Assembly (NCBI RefSeq): GCF_014635545.1 | Contig: NZ_BMDA01000001.1 | Location: 884,739 to 948,738 of the forward strand | Source: Acinetobacter courvalinii | Lineage (GTDB): Bacteria > Pseudomonadota > Gammaproteobacteria > Pseudomonadales > Moraxellaceae | Length of the DNA: 64,000 nt | Reading direction: 5' to 3' | Shown: positions 52,997 to 62,148 of the stretch, in pieces | How positions within the stretch are numbered: the stretch's first letter is position 1 | Layout of the letters: the number at the start of each line of letters is the position of its first letter | Notes under the pieces: generated by a model | What the model was told of the DNA's origin: nothing | What the model saw: the letters and a program-made list of their open reading frames with translations, nothing else | Databases searched by the model: none | Position numbers and translations under genes: made by a program

Positions 52997-53908
52997 ATGA
53001 CCAAAGCTACAGTTGATGTTGCAATCGCAATTTTATTACACAAAACCAAAGTATTGGTCGGCTGGCGACAGGCCAGCCAGCATCAGGGCAATAAACATGA
53101 GTTTCCTGGTGGAAAAGTTGAAGCCGGTGAAACACCAGAGCAGGCTTGCCGCCGTGAGATTTATGAAGAAGTAGGCATCGGTTTAAAGGACTGGCATGTT
53201 TTTGATGTGATCCGTCATGAATATGACGACATTATTGTGAATCTGCATTTGTTTCATGCCTATGTGCCCGATGAATTGCTCGATCTGATTCATCAACCGT
53301 GGGGCTGGTACAAACGTGAGCAACTGGCCGAGTTAAATTTTCCAAAAGCCAATGATGCCATTTTACAACGTTTGATCTGGCCTCATCTCATCAAGATCAG
53401 TGATCAAATTAATGCCTTGCCGCAACAACAGGCGCTCTTATATTGGCGTACTGATGCTGCTGATATTAATCAGATCCAGTCGCAGCTTTTAAGCTTGAGC
53501 GATGCGCAATTGCAGAAATTGATGATCAATGTCGATCTCTGGCAGCAACTGGATGCTGAATTGCGAGATAAAATCTCAACCATTCATTTAAAGCAATCAC
53601 AATTGATGAGTTTAAGTAAAGCTGGTTTGGTCGTTGGGAAGCGCTTTATCGCAGCTTGTCATGATGCGGTCTCTTTGCAACATGCCCATCATATTGGTTG
53701 TGATGCGGTGTTATTAAGTCCGGTACAGGCCACTGAAACGCATCCTGATGCGAAAGAATTGGGCTGGGAGGGTTTTGAAGAACTCGCCCGAACCAGTGAT
53801 ATTCCTGTTTTTGCCTTAGGGGGGGTTGCACCTGCTGAATTAAAACAAGCCCAAAAGCATCATGCTTATGGGCTTGCGGGGATTCGTCAGTTTAGTGCAA
53901 TTGACTAG
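52997..53908 (+). CDS. Nudix hydrolase fused to ThiE/TenI-like domain
   Basis: The 303-residue protein has an N-terminal MutT-like Nudix domain: the box G-G-K-V-E-A-G-E-T, then R-R-E-I-Y-E-E-V-G-I at residues about 36-58, which fits GX5EX7REUXEEXGU. Its C-terminal part (about 180-303) resembles ThiE/TenI thiamine-phosphate synthase folds, with G-C-D-A-V-L-L-S-P near 235 and the phosphate-binding-like P-V-F-A-L-G-G-V near 270. This two-domain form is known in gammaproteobacteria. It may remove oxidised nucleotides, as MutT does; the role of the second domain is unclear. It meets the next gene tail to tail with a 2-base gap. Confidence 0.86.
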   Translation: MTKATVDVAIAILLHKTKVLVGWRQASQHQGNKHEFPGGKVEAGETPEQACRREIYEEVGIGLKDWHVFDVIRHEYDDIIVNLHLFHAYVPDELLDLIHQPWGWYKREQLAELNFPKANDAILQRLIWPHLIKISDQINALPQQQALLYWRTDAADINQIQSQLLSLSDAQLQKLMINVDLWQQLDAELRDKISTIHLKQSQLMSLSKAGLVVGKRFIAACHDAVSLQHAHHIGCDAVLLSPVQATETHPDAKELGWEGFEELARTSDIPVFALGGVAPAELKQAQKHHAYGLAGIRQFSAID

Positions 53909-53910
53909 GA

Positions 53911-54456
53911 TTAAAGTGCCCGAAGGGCTCTACGCGCTTCTTGAGCCTTCACCGAATGATTGCGGGCTTCACTGGCTTTCAGAATAATTAACCACAATTG
54001 CTTTTTCATGGCATTGCTTTGCGCATAACTTAAGCCACGGCGGGCCAATGCTTCTGCATTGGCATATTCTTTACGTTGATCGGCAATCATAGCCAGATAC
54101 AAATAGGTTTCCGTGGCCTGTGGCGCGATACGTTGTGCCTGAAGCGCATAACGTTCAGCCTCTGCCAGTTGCTGCTGTTTATAAGCGACCTGGGTTTTTT
54201 GCATCAAGGTTTTAAATGCCGGCAGTTGGCTACCATCATTAAACTTTTGCTGCACCTTTTGTTGCGGCACAACCACAGGAACGCTTTGACGCTTAATCTC
54301 TTTTTGATCATAAGGCGTGATTTTCACTCCGGAAGAGGATTGGCTTTCCTTTTTCGGTGGGTGAGTTGGCGTGGTCTTGGTGGGCGCCTTTTCAGGTGCC
54401 GTGGTACAACCCGCCAGTATAAGCATTCCAATAATAACTGCTGTTTTCTTGATCAT
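53911..54456 (-). CDS. TPR lipoprotein, candidate PBP1B activator (LpoP-like)
   Basis: The 181-residue protein starts at the ATG at 54456, with AAAGGA 10 bases upstream. It has a lipobox L-A-G-C near residue 17, a Thr/Pro/Lys-rich linker to about 80, and at least two TPR-like repeats (A-E-A-E-R-Y-A-L-Q-A-Q-R-I-A-P near 98, and A-L-A-R-R-G-L-S-Y-A near 138). Its gene follows mrcB by 21 bases on the same strand. In Pseudomonas the TPR lipoprotein LpoP activates PBP1B, so this placement makes such a role likely. It would sit in the outer membrane facing the periplasm. Confidence 0.78.
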   Translation of the reverse strand: MIKKTAVIIGMLILAGCTTAPEKAPTKTTPTHPPKKESQSSSGVKITPYDQKEIKRQSVPVVVPQQKVQQKFNDGSQLPAFKTLMQKTQVAYKQQQLAEAERYALQAQRIAPQATETYLYLAMIADQRKEYANAEALARRGLSYAQSNAMKKQLWLIILKASEARNHSVKAQEARRALRAL

Positions 54457-54477
54457 GTTCAATTATCCTTTTGAGGC

Positions 54478-56892
54478 TTAGTTCTCACCGTTACCGTTAT
54501 AGCTACCGCTGGAAATCACACGTGCCGGGCTGCGATTGGACAAGTCTGTATCCATCTGGTTTTCACTTTCACGAATATAGTTACCAATGCTATCGTCCTG
54601 CTGATCACCCTGTGTTTCATCTGTTTGTGGAATATAGGTCGGTTCCACTTCATAATGAGACTGGCCACACAGCGTGGCACGACGTGGCACAGTTTGGCGC
54701 ATTAAAGGAATATACATTGCGCCATCACAGCCTTGTGCAGATAAATCACCGCTGGCGCTATCAATCCATTGCCATTGCACATTATCGGTTTGACGCAGAT
54801 TAACAGGCTCTTGACGAAGCTGTTTCATCACATTGGTCCAGACTGGTAATGCACCAGATGAACCGGTTAAGCCAGTGACTTTGTTATCATCCAGACCTAA
54901 CCACACCACTGCCACATGATTGCCTGAATAACCTGCAAACCATGAATCTCGGGTGTCATTGGTGGTCCCAGATTTACCCGCCAGATTTAATGACTCAGGT
55001 AAGCTGTTATAGGCAGAGCGACCAGTACCAGAACGCATCACTTGTTGTAAGCCAAAGTTCAGAATATAGGCTGCGGCAGGGTCAATGGTCTGTTGTACAT
55101 TCAAGCCATAACGCTCAAGCAAATGCCCTTTGGCATCCACCACCGTACGGATCGAGCGAGGCGGATATTTAAAGCCACCTGTGGCGAAGTTGCTATAGAT
55201 GCTCAAGACTTCCATCGGTGACATATTCACTGCGCCCAGATAGATCGAAGGGTAGGCCGGAATATCTGAAGTCACACCAAACTGTCTTAATTTATTGCTG
55301 AACGCAGATAAACCAAATTCATTGCCTAAACGGACAGTGGATAAGTTGTATGAGTTGGCTAGAGCTTGTTGCATTGGTACAACACCATGCTCACCACCAC
55401 TATAGTTTTTCGGGGTCCAGCTCTTATCACCATCAATTGGAATATTGACCGCACTGTCTTCAATCGGGCTGGCCCATGTGTATCGGCCTGATTCGATTGC
55501 ATTCAGGTAAATGATCGGTTTAAGCAAAGAACCGACTTGACGTTTGGCATCGAGCGCCCGGTTAAAACCAGTAAAGTCCTGAGTTGAACCTACGGCTGCA
55601 ACCAGTTCACCATTTTCAGGATGGGCAACCAGTACCGCACCTTGCAGGTTTCTTAAACGGCCCGGGTTGGCATTGGCTAAACGGCTGACGGTACTCTTAA
55701 ATGCGTTCTGTACCTGAGTCTGTGCGATTGGATCAAGGGTTGTGAAAATTCTCAGTCCTTGATTGGTAATATCACTCTCCTGATATTCGGTACGAAGTTG
55801 ACGACGCACAATATCCAGGAAATCAGGGAATTTTGCAGGGCCTAAAGTTGGCTTGCTGACCACATTTAATGGACGGGCAATTTCATCTTCATATTCTGCA
55901 TCAGTCAAATAACCCATCACTTTCATGTTATTTAAGACAACATCACGACGTTTTTTCGCCGACTCAGGATTACGCCAAGGATTATACAAAGAAGGGCCTT
56001 GAACCAGACCAACCAGAAAGGCCTGTTGGGAAATATTCAGTTCACGCAATGGTAGACCGAAGTAAAATTGTGATGCCAAGCCATATCCATTAATCGAATA
56101 GCTACCATTTTGACCTAAGTTCACTTCATTTAAGTAAGCTTCCAGAATCTCGTCTTTGCTGTAATGTAATTCAATCAATAGCGCCATGAGGGCTTCATTG
56201 ACCTTACGTTTCAGCGTCTTTTCCGGTGAAAGATAAAAATTCTTGACCAACTGCTGGGTTAAGGTTGAACCACCTTGGCGACGACCACCCGTTACATTAC
56301 TGACGACAGCACGTGCGGTACCACGGATTGAAAGACCATGATGGTGATAGAAGTTACGATCTTCCGTCGAGATCAAGGCTTCGATCAAGGTTTTAGGTAC
56401 TTTATTCAGTTTAATGAGAACGCGGTCTTCATTATGTTGTGGATAGATACCACCGATCAATAAAGGTTCTAAGCGAGCAATCCCTGTATTTGAGGGTTTG
56501 GTAGAGCGCACTTCACTGACTTCGCCATTGGCAAAGGCCAGTTCCAGCACCTGTTCAGGTTCGGTACTATCACCGTAGTCGAAACCACGGGTATGCACAT
56601 ACATCTGGTTGCCCTGAACCACATAGCTACCCGACTTGTCGTAGTTAGCCGTATTCTTATATCCCAGTAATTTTAACTCTTGGGTAAAATTATCCTGAGT
56701 AATCGGTGCATTGGCATAGATTTCCAATGGGCGTGCAAACACCTTGGCAGGGATGTCCCAACGCTGACCTTCAAACTTGTCACGAATAATATTATCCAAT
56801 CGGATCAGATAGATACTAAAGGCAACAAAGACACCTATCACTAACATTGAGAAAATGAGTGCTAGAAAACCAATACCACGTTCAAACTTCAT
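54478..56892 (-). CDS. mrcB: Penicillin-binding protein 1B (bifunctional)
   Basis: The 804-residue protein has a single membrane anchor (about 9-30), a UB2H-like region to about 150, a glycosyltransferase domain with catalytic Glu in S-T-E-D-R-N-F-Y-H-H-H-G near 175 and G-G-S-T-L-T-Q-Q near 208, and a transpeptidase domain with S-L-L-K-P near 448, S-Y-N near 510 and K-S-G-T-T-N near 650. It polymerises and crosslinks peptidoglycan at the inner membrane and is activated by an outer-membrane lipoprotein. The TPR lipoprotein encoded directly downstream is the candidate activator. It is divergent from nadK. Confidence 0.94.
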   Translation of the reverse strand: MKFERGIGFLALIFSMLVIGVFVAFSIYLIRLDNIIRDKFEGQRWDIPAKVFARPLEIYANAPITQDNFTQELKLLGYKNTANYDKSGSYVVQGNQMYVHTRGFDYGDSTEPEQVLELAFANGEVSEVRSTKPSNTGIARLEPLLIGGIYPQHNEDRVLIKLNKVPKTLIEALISTEDRNFYHHHGLSIRGTARAVVSNVTGGRRQGGSTLTQQLVKNFYLSPEKTLKRKVNEALMALLIELHYSKDEILEAYLNEVNLGQNGSYSINGYGLASQFYFGLPLRELNISQQAFLVGLVQGPSLYNPWRNPESAKKRRDVVLNNMKVMGYLTDAEYEDEIARPLNVVSKPTLGPAKFPDFLDIVRRQLRTEYQESDITNQGLRIFTTLDPIAQTQVQNAFKSTVSRLANANPGRLRNLQGAVLVAHPENGELVAAVGSTQDFTGFNRALDAKRQVGSLLKPIIYLNAIESGRYTWASPIEDSAVNIPIDGDKSWTPKNYSGGEHGVVPMQQALANSYNLSTVRLGNEFGLSAFSNKLRQFGVTSDIPAYPSIYLGAVNMSPMEVLSIYSNFATGGFKYPPRSIRTVVDAKGHLLERYGLNVQQTIDPAAAYILNFGLQQVMRSGTGRSAYNSLPESLNLAGKSGTTNDTRDSWFAGYSGNHVAVVWLGLDDNKVTGLTGSSGALPVWTNVMKQLRQEPVNLRQTDNVQWQWIDSASGDLSAQGCDGAMYIPLMRQTVPRRATLCGQSHYEVEPTYIPQTDETQGDQQDDSIGNYIRESENQMDTDLSNRSPARVISSGSYNGNGEN

Positions 56893-57126
56893 AGATTTGC
56901 GTTAAAACCAAAACAATGACGGTAATGATGCGATAGCTTATTGTCATTTTGCAATCATAAAACTGTGAATAAATAGCAACATGCAATAAAAAGTTTAAGC
57001 ATGTGTTGACATTAAAGGTATAAAAAAGCAACGGATAGACATTTTTATACTTTTTAATCAATCATCAACGCAACATAGGTTGTTAATGATATGATAGTCG
57101 ATAACCGCGACGGAGCTGAATTATTC

Positions 57127-58035
57127 GTGCAAATTTCACATAAATCCTTTCGAAATATTGGTCTCATTGGACGACCAGACAAGTATTCTGTAGTAGAAAC
57201 GTTATGTTTAATTCATGATCATTTGATCAATTTAGGCTTAAACCCCGTTTTTGATCAGGAAACAGCAAAACTTGTCCCCTATAGTCATGGTCAGACCGTG
57301 AGCCGAAACTTATTGGGTGAAGTCGTTGATTTAGTGATTGTGGTGGGCGGTGATGGTTCATTGCTCCATGCTGCACGTGCTTTGGTACGTTATAGTACGC
57401 CTGTGCTCGGCATTAACCGGGGGAGACTCGGCTTTTTAACCGATATTAAGCCCGCCGAAGCCATCTTTAAACTGGATCAGGTATTACAAGGCCAGTTCCA
57501 GCTGGACCGCCGTTTCTTACTGGAAATGGAAGTACGTACCAATGGTGAAACCATTTATGATGCGATTGCATTGAATGATGTGGTGTTGCACTCAGGTAAA
57601 TCGGTACATATGATCGATTTTGAACTAAATATTGATGGGCAATATGTTTATCGTCAGCACAGTGATGGTCTGATCGTTTCAACCCCAACGGGTTCAACAG
57701 CGTATGCACTTTCAGGCGGAGGGCCGATTCTGCATCCAAGTATGGATGCGATCGCACTGGTGCCGATGCATCCGCACACCTTGTCATCACGTCCTATCGT
57801 GGTGGGTGGACAAAGTGAAATCAAGATTACCATCCGTGAAAATCGTGTTCTGCCGATGGTGAGTGCCGATGGTCAACATAGTGTTGCATTAAATGTAGGT
57901 GACACGGTGCATATCCGCAAACATCCGTTTAAACTAAGCTTATTACATCCACCAGGTTATGACTTTTATATGGCATGTCGTACCAAATTAGGGTGGAATC
58001 AAGATTTTGAATCTTTTCAACAGGATGACTCATGA
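57127..58035 (+). CDS. nadK: NAD kinase
   Basis: The start is set at the GTG at 57127, giving 302 residues that begin Q-I-S-H-K-S-F after the first Met; an ATG at 57091 would add 12 residues. GGAG lies 11 bases before the GTG. The protein carries the NAD kinase G-G-D-G-S near residue 74, G-R-L-G-F-L-T near 100, the N-D motif in A-L-N-D-V-V near 154, and D-G-L-I-V-S-T-P-T-G-S-T-A-Y near 185. It phosphorylates NAD to NADP with ATP. The following YeaC-like gene overlaps it by 4 bases. Confidence 0.92.
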   Translation: MQISHKSFRNIGLIGRPDKYSVVETLCLIHDHLINLGLNPVFDQETAKLVPYSHGQTVSRNLLGEVVDLVIVVGGDGSLLHAARALVRYSTPVLGINRGRLGFLTDIKPAEAIFKLDQVLQGQFQLDRRFLLEMEVRTNGETIYDAIALNDVVLHSGKSVHMIDFELNIDGQYVYRQHSDGLIVSTPTGSTAYALSGGGPILHPSMDAIALVPMHPHTLSSRPIVVGGQSEIKITIRENRVLPMVSADGQHSVALNVGDTVHIRKHPFKLSLLHPPGYDFYMACRTKLGWNQDFESFQQDDS

Positions 58036-58304
58036 ATATTGAACAAATGCTCGCTATTTTAAATCCTGAAATTGTTGAGCGTCTTCGTACCGCTGTTGAA
58101 ATTGGTAAATGGCCAAATGGCGTTGCACTCACCAAAGAACAGCGTGAAACCTGTATGCAAGCCGTTTATGCCTGGGAAATGGAAAATTTACCAAAAGAAC
58201 AACGTAGTGGTTATATCGACCGTGGCACTAAAAAAGACGGTGAAGAGTGTGATGACGATCATCACAAAAATGAACCTGAATTTAAGCCGATTCGTTTTGT
58301 TTAA
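58032..58304 (+). CDS. DUF1315 (YeaC-like) protein
   Basis: The 90-residue protein is similar to E. coli YeaC: I-V-E-R-L-R-T-A-V-E-I-G-K-W-P-N-G-V-A-L near residue 14, E-Q-R-E-T-C-M-Q-A near 38 and a variable, acidic His/Asp-rich tail (D-D-D-H-H-K near 75). It is a soluble cytoplasmic protein of unknown role. The ATG overlaps the nadK stop as ATGA, so the two are translationally coupled. A terminator follows. Confidence 0.87.
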   Translation: MNIEQMLAILNPEIVERLRTAVEIGKWPNGVALTKEQRETCMQAVYAWEMENLPKEQRSGYIDRGTKKDGEECDDDHHKNEPEFKPIRFV

Positions 58305-58322
58305 GATGAATGGAATGATTAG

Positions 58323-58350
58323 AATGCTCCGATGATCGGGGCATTTTTTA
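58323..58350 (+). terminator. Terminator of the nadK unit
   Basis: AATGCTCCGA (58323-58332) pairs with TCGGGGCATT (58336-58345), with one wobble, followed by T residues. Confidence 0.85.
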
Positions 58351-58401
58351 TAATACTATTGATTAATCGATTCTGAGTTTTAATGGGAAGGTTCTAATTG
58401 T

Positions 58402-58902
58402 ATGACGATGAATAATAAAAAATACTTAACGTTATTTCTTTGCTTATTCATTTCAGCCTGTGCCCCATATATAGTTGCAGATGATGAAATTGTTCAACAT
58501 GTTCATTTAGACAAATTAACGGCTTCTCAAATCAGCGGGATGAGTGGTGATCTTTTTACATTTAATATGGTGGCTGAAAGAAGCCTTCGCCATTTTTATG
58601 TCCAGGGAAACTATAAATATTCATATTTTAGATGCACGCCAATACAAGATTATGTCGTCATCGGATCTGTTTCGATTGATGAAGAGCATGTTGAACATGG
58701 GATGTATATTTCATCGGGTTTTTTTAAAGTCTGTGAAGATGAATCCATGAATACCTGCCTCAGGAAGACGCAGATTGAGGGGTTATTAACAGATAATCTT
58801 TCGTGCCGGCTTGTTGTTGGGGGGCTTTTCAAAAAAAGTAAAGTTATTGCTGATTCTATTGTGATTACGAGAGATTCAATCCTTGAATCGAAAAATTTAT
58901 AA
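58402..58902 (+). CDS. Predicted lipoprotein, unknown family
   Basis: The 166-residue protein has a lipobox I-S-A-C near residue 20 and should be anchored in the envelope. The mature domain is beta-rich with scattered cysteines (F-R-C-T-P, V-C-E-D, T-C-L-R and S-C-R-L); four of them could form two disulfides. I do not recognise it. The first ATG (58402) has GGGAAGG 11 bases upstream; an ATG two codons later is possible. The DNA is somewhat AT-rich. It converges on the ybiB-like gene across a hairpin. Confidence 0.68.
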   Translation: MTMNNKKYLTLFLCLFISACAPYIVADDEIVQHVHLDKLTASQISGMSGDLFTFNMVAERSLRHFYVQGNYKYSYFRCTPIQDYVVIGSVSIDEEHVEHGMYISSGFFKVCEDESMNTCLRKTQIEGLLTDNLSCRLVVGGLFKKSKVIADSIVITRDSILESKNL

Positions 58903-58927
58903 AATAGTCTGTATATTTTATTCAATG

Positions 58928-58961
58928 AATGGCGATTTCTTTTACTTGAAATCGCCATTTT
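58928..58961. terminator. Hairpin terminator between convergent genes
   Basis: AATGGCGATTTC (58928-58939) pairs with GAAATCGCCATT (58948-58959) around an 8-base loop; only short T stretches follow. Confidence 0.65.
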
Positions 58962-58964
58962 GAC

Positions 58965-59963
58965 TTAGTTCAGACGCTTTTCCCATAGTGTTTTGGCTTT
59001 ATCCATCGCTTCATCATAGCTATTGACTACACCCATGGTATACAACGCGATTCCCATGGTTTCAACGACTGCCAATTCACCATATTCATGCGTCTGCTCA
59101 CCCAGCCAGACTGCTTTAAATACAGCCAGATCTAGTTCTTCTTCAATCGGACTACGGTCTGGTGTCAATTTTGGAAGTTCGTATTCGTACAACTCACCAT
59201 TTTTAATCCCGCAAATCAAGGTTTTGGCATCAGGATTACGTTCAAACTCACCACCTTCACCTTTAATCACGGCACTGTTTTGATAACCTAGACGGAAAGC
59301 AGTCTGCTGATGTGAACTACGATAAGCAGGGTGGAAAATGGCCTGTAAAGTGGCTTTGGCATTAAAGGGATTAATCAGGCGTGCCAAAGTGTGGATTGGA
59401 GAACGTAGGCCCATCACATTTCGTAGTGAAATCAGGTCACTTAAAATTGGTGAAATTGCTTCCAGTGGCAGATAGGCAAAGTTGTGCTGTTCAAGTTGCT
59501 GACGGACATCCTGTTGATTCTGGCAAATAGAATAGCCTAAGTATTGCAAAACCTGCTCAGTATAAACACGGTTAATGGTATGACCCGCTGCACCATGCAT
59601 CACAATTTTATAACCATGATGTGCAAGCGTTAGGGCTGCCAGCAAGAACCATGGGTAATGCTTACGCTTGCCTGCATAAGACGACCAGTCCAGATCGACC
59701 TCAAGAGGCTGAAATTTGAGTTGGTCGCGAGTAGCCTGTACAAAACCCGCCAGTTCATCAACGGATTCCTCTTTAACACGTAACAACATCAAGAAGGCGC
59801 CAAGCTGAACATCCAGTACTTCATCTTGCAAGATCATGCTAAAAGCCTGATAGGCCTCTTCATAACTCAGCGAACGTGAACCGGTTTTACCTTTACCCAA
59901 AATACGAACATATTGAGCAAATGGATGTTCTGCAGTTTTATAGATATTTCGTTTTGTGTTCAT
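58965..59963 (-). CDS. ybiB: YbiB-like glycosyltransferase/phosphoribosyltransferase-family protein
   Basis: The 332-residue protein begins at the ATG at 59963 (M-N-T-K-R-N); a longer reading to 60041 adds an unlikely N-terminus. It matches the YbiB family, related to anthranilate phosphoribosyltransferase (TrpD): an N-terminal helical domain with R-S-L-S-Y-E-E-A-Y near 30 and V-Q-L-G-A-F-L-M-L-L-R near 52, and M-H-G-A-A-G-H near 122 where TrpD has its glycine-rich loop. E. coli YbiB binds nucleic acids rather than catalysing TrpD chemistry. It is divergent from the acyl-CoA dehydrogenase gene. Confidence 0.85.
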   Translation of the reverse strand: MNTKRNIYKTAEHPFAQYVRILGKGKTGSRSLSYEEAYQAFSMILQDEVLDVQLGAFLMLLRVKEESVDELAGFVQATRDQLKFQPLEVDLDWSSYAGKRKHYPWFLLAALTLAHHGYKIVMHGAAGHTINRVYTEQVLQYLGYSICQNQQDVRQQLEQHNFAYLPLEAISPILSDLISLRNVMGLRSPIHTLARLINPFNAKATLQAIFHPAYRSSHQQTAFRLGYQNSAVIKGEGGEFERNPDAKTLICGIKNGELYEYELPKLTPDRSPIEEELDLAVFKAVWLGEQTHEYGELAVVETMGIALYTMGVVNSYDEAMDKAKTLWEKRLN

Positions 59964-60207
59964 GGCCGTATTGAGGATTGTCACTGAGAATGAGATCAAT
60001 ATGACATAAAATCGGGTCCGGTAGCATAAAAAAACCAGCAAGCTGTTTAATCAATAAGCAACTGTGGTTTAAAGAACCAAGATGCAAACAAAATTATTGA
60101 CCGAATCAGTCTAGTGATTTGATGTAAACGGGACATGACATCCTATCTAAAAGTTATTAGCATGACTGCGAACGAATTTTTAAGAACAAAGAAAGCGAAA
60201 GGAAATA

Positions 60208-61356
60208 ATGATGTTAGCTTACGATGCAGATTTGGAACTCTTCCGTGATAACTTTAAGCGCTTTATGAGCGAGCAGATTGCACCGCATTATGACCAATGG
60301 GAACGCGAAGGCATCATGCCACGTTCAGTATGGACGGCATTGGGCGAAAATGGATTCTTGTGTGTCGATGTCCCGGAAGAATACGGCGGTTATGGTGTGC
60401 CAACCCATTATTCATTGATGTTGGTCGAAGAGTCGGCGCGTGCGGGCTACTGTGCATTATCAACTGCAATTTCATGCCACTCTGAAATCGCTGCGCCTTA
60501 TATCCAGCACATTGCAACAGAAGAACAAAAACAGTACTGGTTGCCAAAAATGGTATCGGGTGAAGTGGTTGGTGCCATTGGCATGACTGAACCAGGTGCA
60601 GGCTCAGACTTACAGGCAATGCGGACCAGTGCCATTTTGCAAGATGACCACTATGTGCTAAATGGCTCGAAAACCTTTATTTCAAATGGTCAGCATGCAG
60701 ATCTGGTGGTGCTTGCAGTGAAAACTGATCCTCAAGCACGTGCCAAAGGTGTGTCTTTGATGCTGGTGGATACGCATCTGGAAGGTTTTAAAAAGGGCAC
60801 CAACCTCGACAAAATCGGTTTACATTCACAAGATACTTCAGAGTTATTCTTTGATAATGTCAAAGTACCGAAAGATCAATTGTTGGGTCAGGCAGGGCAA
60901 GGATTTGCTTATTTGATGCAGGAGCTTCCACGCGAACGTACTGCGATTGCAGCTACTGCTTTAGGCGCAATTCGTGGTGCAATTGACTTGGCAACGGCGT
61001 ATGTCAAAGAGCGTCAGGCCTTTGGGCAGGCAATTTCACAATTCCAGAATACCCGTTTTGTCTTGGCACAAGCGAAGATTGATGAGTTGGCAACTGCTGC
61101 TTTCTATAACCAAAATGTTGAGCTATATAACGAAGGTAAACTGGATGTAGAAACTGCTGCGGCATTGAAGAGCTTCAGTACTGACATGCAAATGAAAGTT
61201 GCAGATAACTTGCTTCAGTTATTTGGTGGTTATGGTTATATGACTGAATACCCGATTTCACGTTTCTTCGTTGATGCACGTATCCAGCGTATTTATGGCG
61301 GAACCAACGAGATCATGAAAGAAATCGTGGCGCGTGGCATTATCGGTAAAGCTTAA
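60208..61356 (+). CDS. Acyl-CoA dehydrogenase, long-chain type
   Basis: The 382-residue flavoprotein has the ACAD fold. FAD and substrate motifs are G-A-I-G-M-T-E-P-G-A-G-S-D near residue 125 and F-I-S-N-G near 154; the C-terminal helical domain has Q-L-F-G-G-Y-G-Y near 347 and I-Y-G-G-T-N-E-I near 370. The Glu found in medium-chain enzymes at the Y-E-G-T position is Gly here. A Glu in L-P-R-E-R near 243 sits where long-chain and isovaleryl enzymes carry their catalytic base. A GGAAA site lies upstream; the second ATG (60211) is an equally good start. Chain-length preference is not provable from the sequence. Confidence 0.88.
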   Translation: MMLAYDADLELFRDNFKRFMSEQIAPHYDQWEREGIMPRSVWTALGENGFLCVDVPEEYGGYGVPTHYSLMLVEESARAGYCALSTAISCHSEIAAPYIQHIATEEQKQYWLPKMVSGEVVGAIGMTEPGAGSDLQAMRTSAILQDDHYVLNGSKTFISNGQHADLVVLAVKTDPQARAKGVSLMLVDTHLEGFKKGTNLDKIGLHSQDTSELFFDNVKVPKDQLLGQAGQGFAYLMQELPRERTAIAATALGAIRGAIDLATAYVKERQAFGQAISQFQNTRFVLAQAKIDELATAAFYNQNVELYNEGKLDVETAAALKSFSTDMQMKVADNLLQLFGGYGYMTEYPISRFFVDARIQRIYGGTNEIMKEIVARGIIGKA

Positions 61357-61374
61357 TCCGCATTTATCTCATCA

Positions 61375-61405
61375 AACAGCCTGCTTGAAAGCGGGCTGTT
61401 TTGTT
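61375..61405 (+). terminator. Terminator of the acyl-CoA dehydrogenase gene
   Basis: AACAGCCTGCTT (61375-61386) pairs with AAGCGGGCTGTT (61389-61400), with a wobble, followed by TTGTTTT. Confidence 0.8.
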
Positions 61406-61406
61406 T

Positions 61407-62033
61407 TCACTCTTTGTTCGATTGATGAAGAACCGGATAATTTTGCTGTTTAGGCAATTGCTGTAAGGCTTGATTAATTTTTCTCAGAAACTCATCGGCT
61501 TCATCTTGCCGAAAAATATCTTCCGTATATTCACTGCGTTGTTGAAAGCGCCCACAGCCTCGTATTTGCATATTAGATGGATTAAATGACCAGTCATTTG
61601 GGTTTTTTAGATAAATGCTTAAGTCACTTTCACAACTTTTCCATAAATTTAAGAACACATTCGATTGTTCTGATTTAAATCCCATTGCAGGGTAAACGCG
61701 AAAACCTTTCATTTCGGGATTTGAAAATTGAAAAAACTTATCAACGGGCATACCTCCCCAAAGGATTGCAGCATTTTCTGGCAAGGTGATGCCTGTTAAG
61801 TTCTGTTCTTTTAAGGCATGAGTTTGCTGATGCATCTGTCTAAAGTGTTGTGATTGATAAGTCAGTTTGGTTTGAGACGGGACAGATATTCCACGAACTT
61901 GATTGCTTAGCGGGGTGATAAAGTAAGGCGATCGGTCAGCGCCATTGCAACCTGCAATCATAGGGCAGCCACCACATGCCGTTAAACCGATACTGATCAA
62001 GCCAAGTAAACCTAAGCTGGAAATCTTATGCAT
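61407..62033 (-). CDS. Predicted lipoprotein, paralogue of the protein at 3067-3633
   Basis: The 208-residue protein has a lipobox L-T-A-C near residue 20, then a C-G-G-C-P-M start to the mature protein with an unusual group of cysteines. It shares with the lipoprotein at 3067-3633 the order W-G-G-M-P-V, G-F-R-V-Y, L-W-K-S-C-E-S-D-L and D-W-S-F-N-P-S-N. The family is not named in anything I recall. The N-terminal and central parts differ more, and the C-terminal tail here is longer and Gln-rich. It is encoded after the esterase, with a terminator between them. Confidence 0.8.
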   Translation of the reverse strand: MHKISSLGLLGLISIGLTACGGCPMIAGCNGADRSPYFITPLSNQVRGISVPSQTKLTYQSQHFRQMHQQTHALKEQNLTGITLPENAAILWGGMPVDKFFQFSNPEMKGFRVYPAMGFKSEQSNVFLNLWKSCESDLSIYLKNPNDWSFNPSNMQIRGCGRFQQRSEYTEDIFRQDEADEFLRKINQALQQLPKQQNYPVLHQSNKE

Positions 62034-62090
62034 TGTATTTAACTATTGTTATGAGATCTTTTCGCAGTATAACCAATCTATCTTATCAAA

Positions 62091-62130
62091 AGGTCTGAAT
62101 TTAAGCGGACAATTCTCCGCTTAAATTCAG
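62091..62130 (-). terminator. Terminator of the esterase gene
   Basis: A perfect 15-bp stem pairs 62095-62109 with 62116-62130 around a 6-base loop, with TTTT following on the minus strand. Confidence 0.85.
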
Positions 62131-62148
62131 CGGTGTTTATTCCAGATT

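Noticed and set aside
54471-54803. Open frame opposite the end of mrcB
   Set aside because: It is on the strand opposite a clear PBP1B gene and has an unlikely composition.
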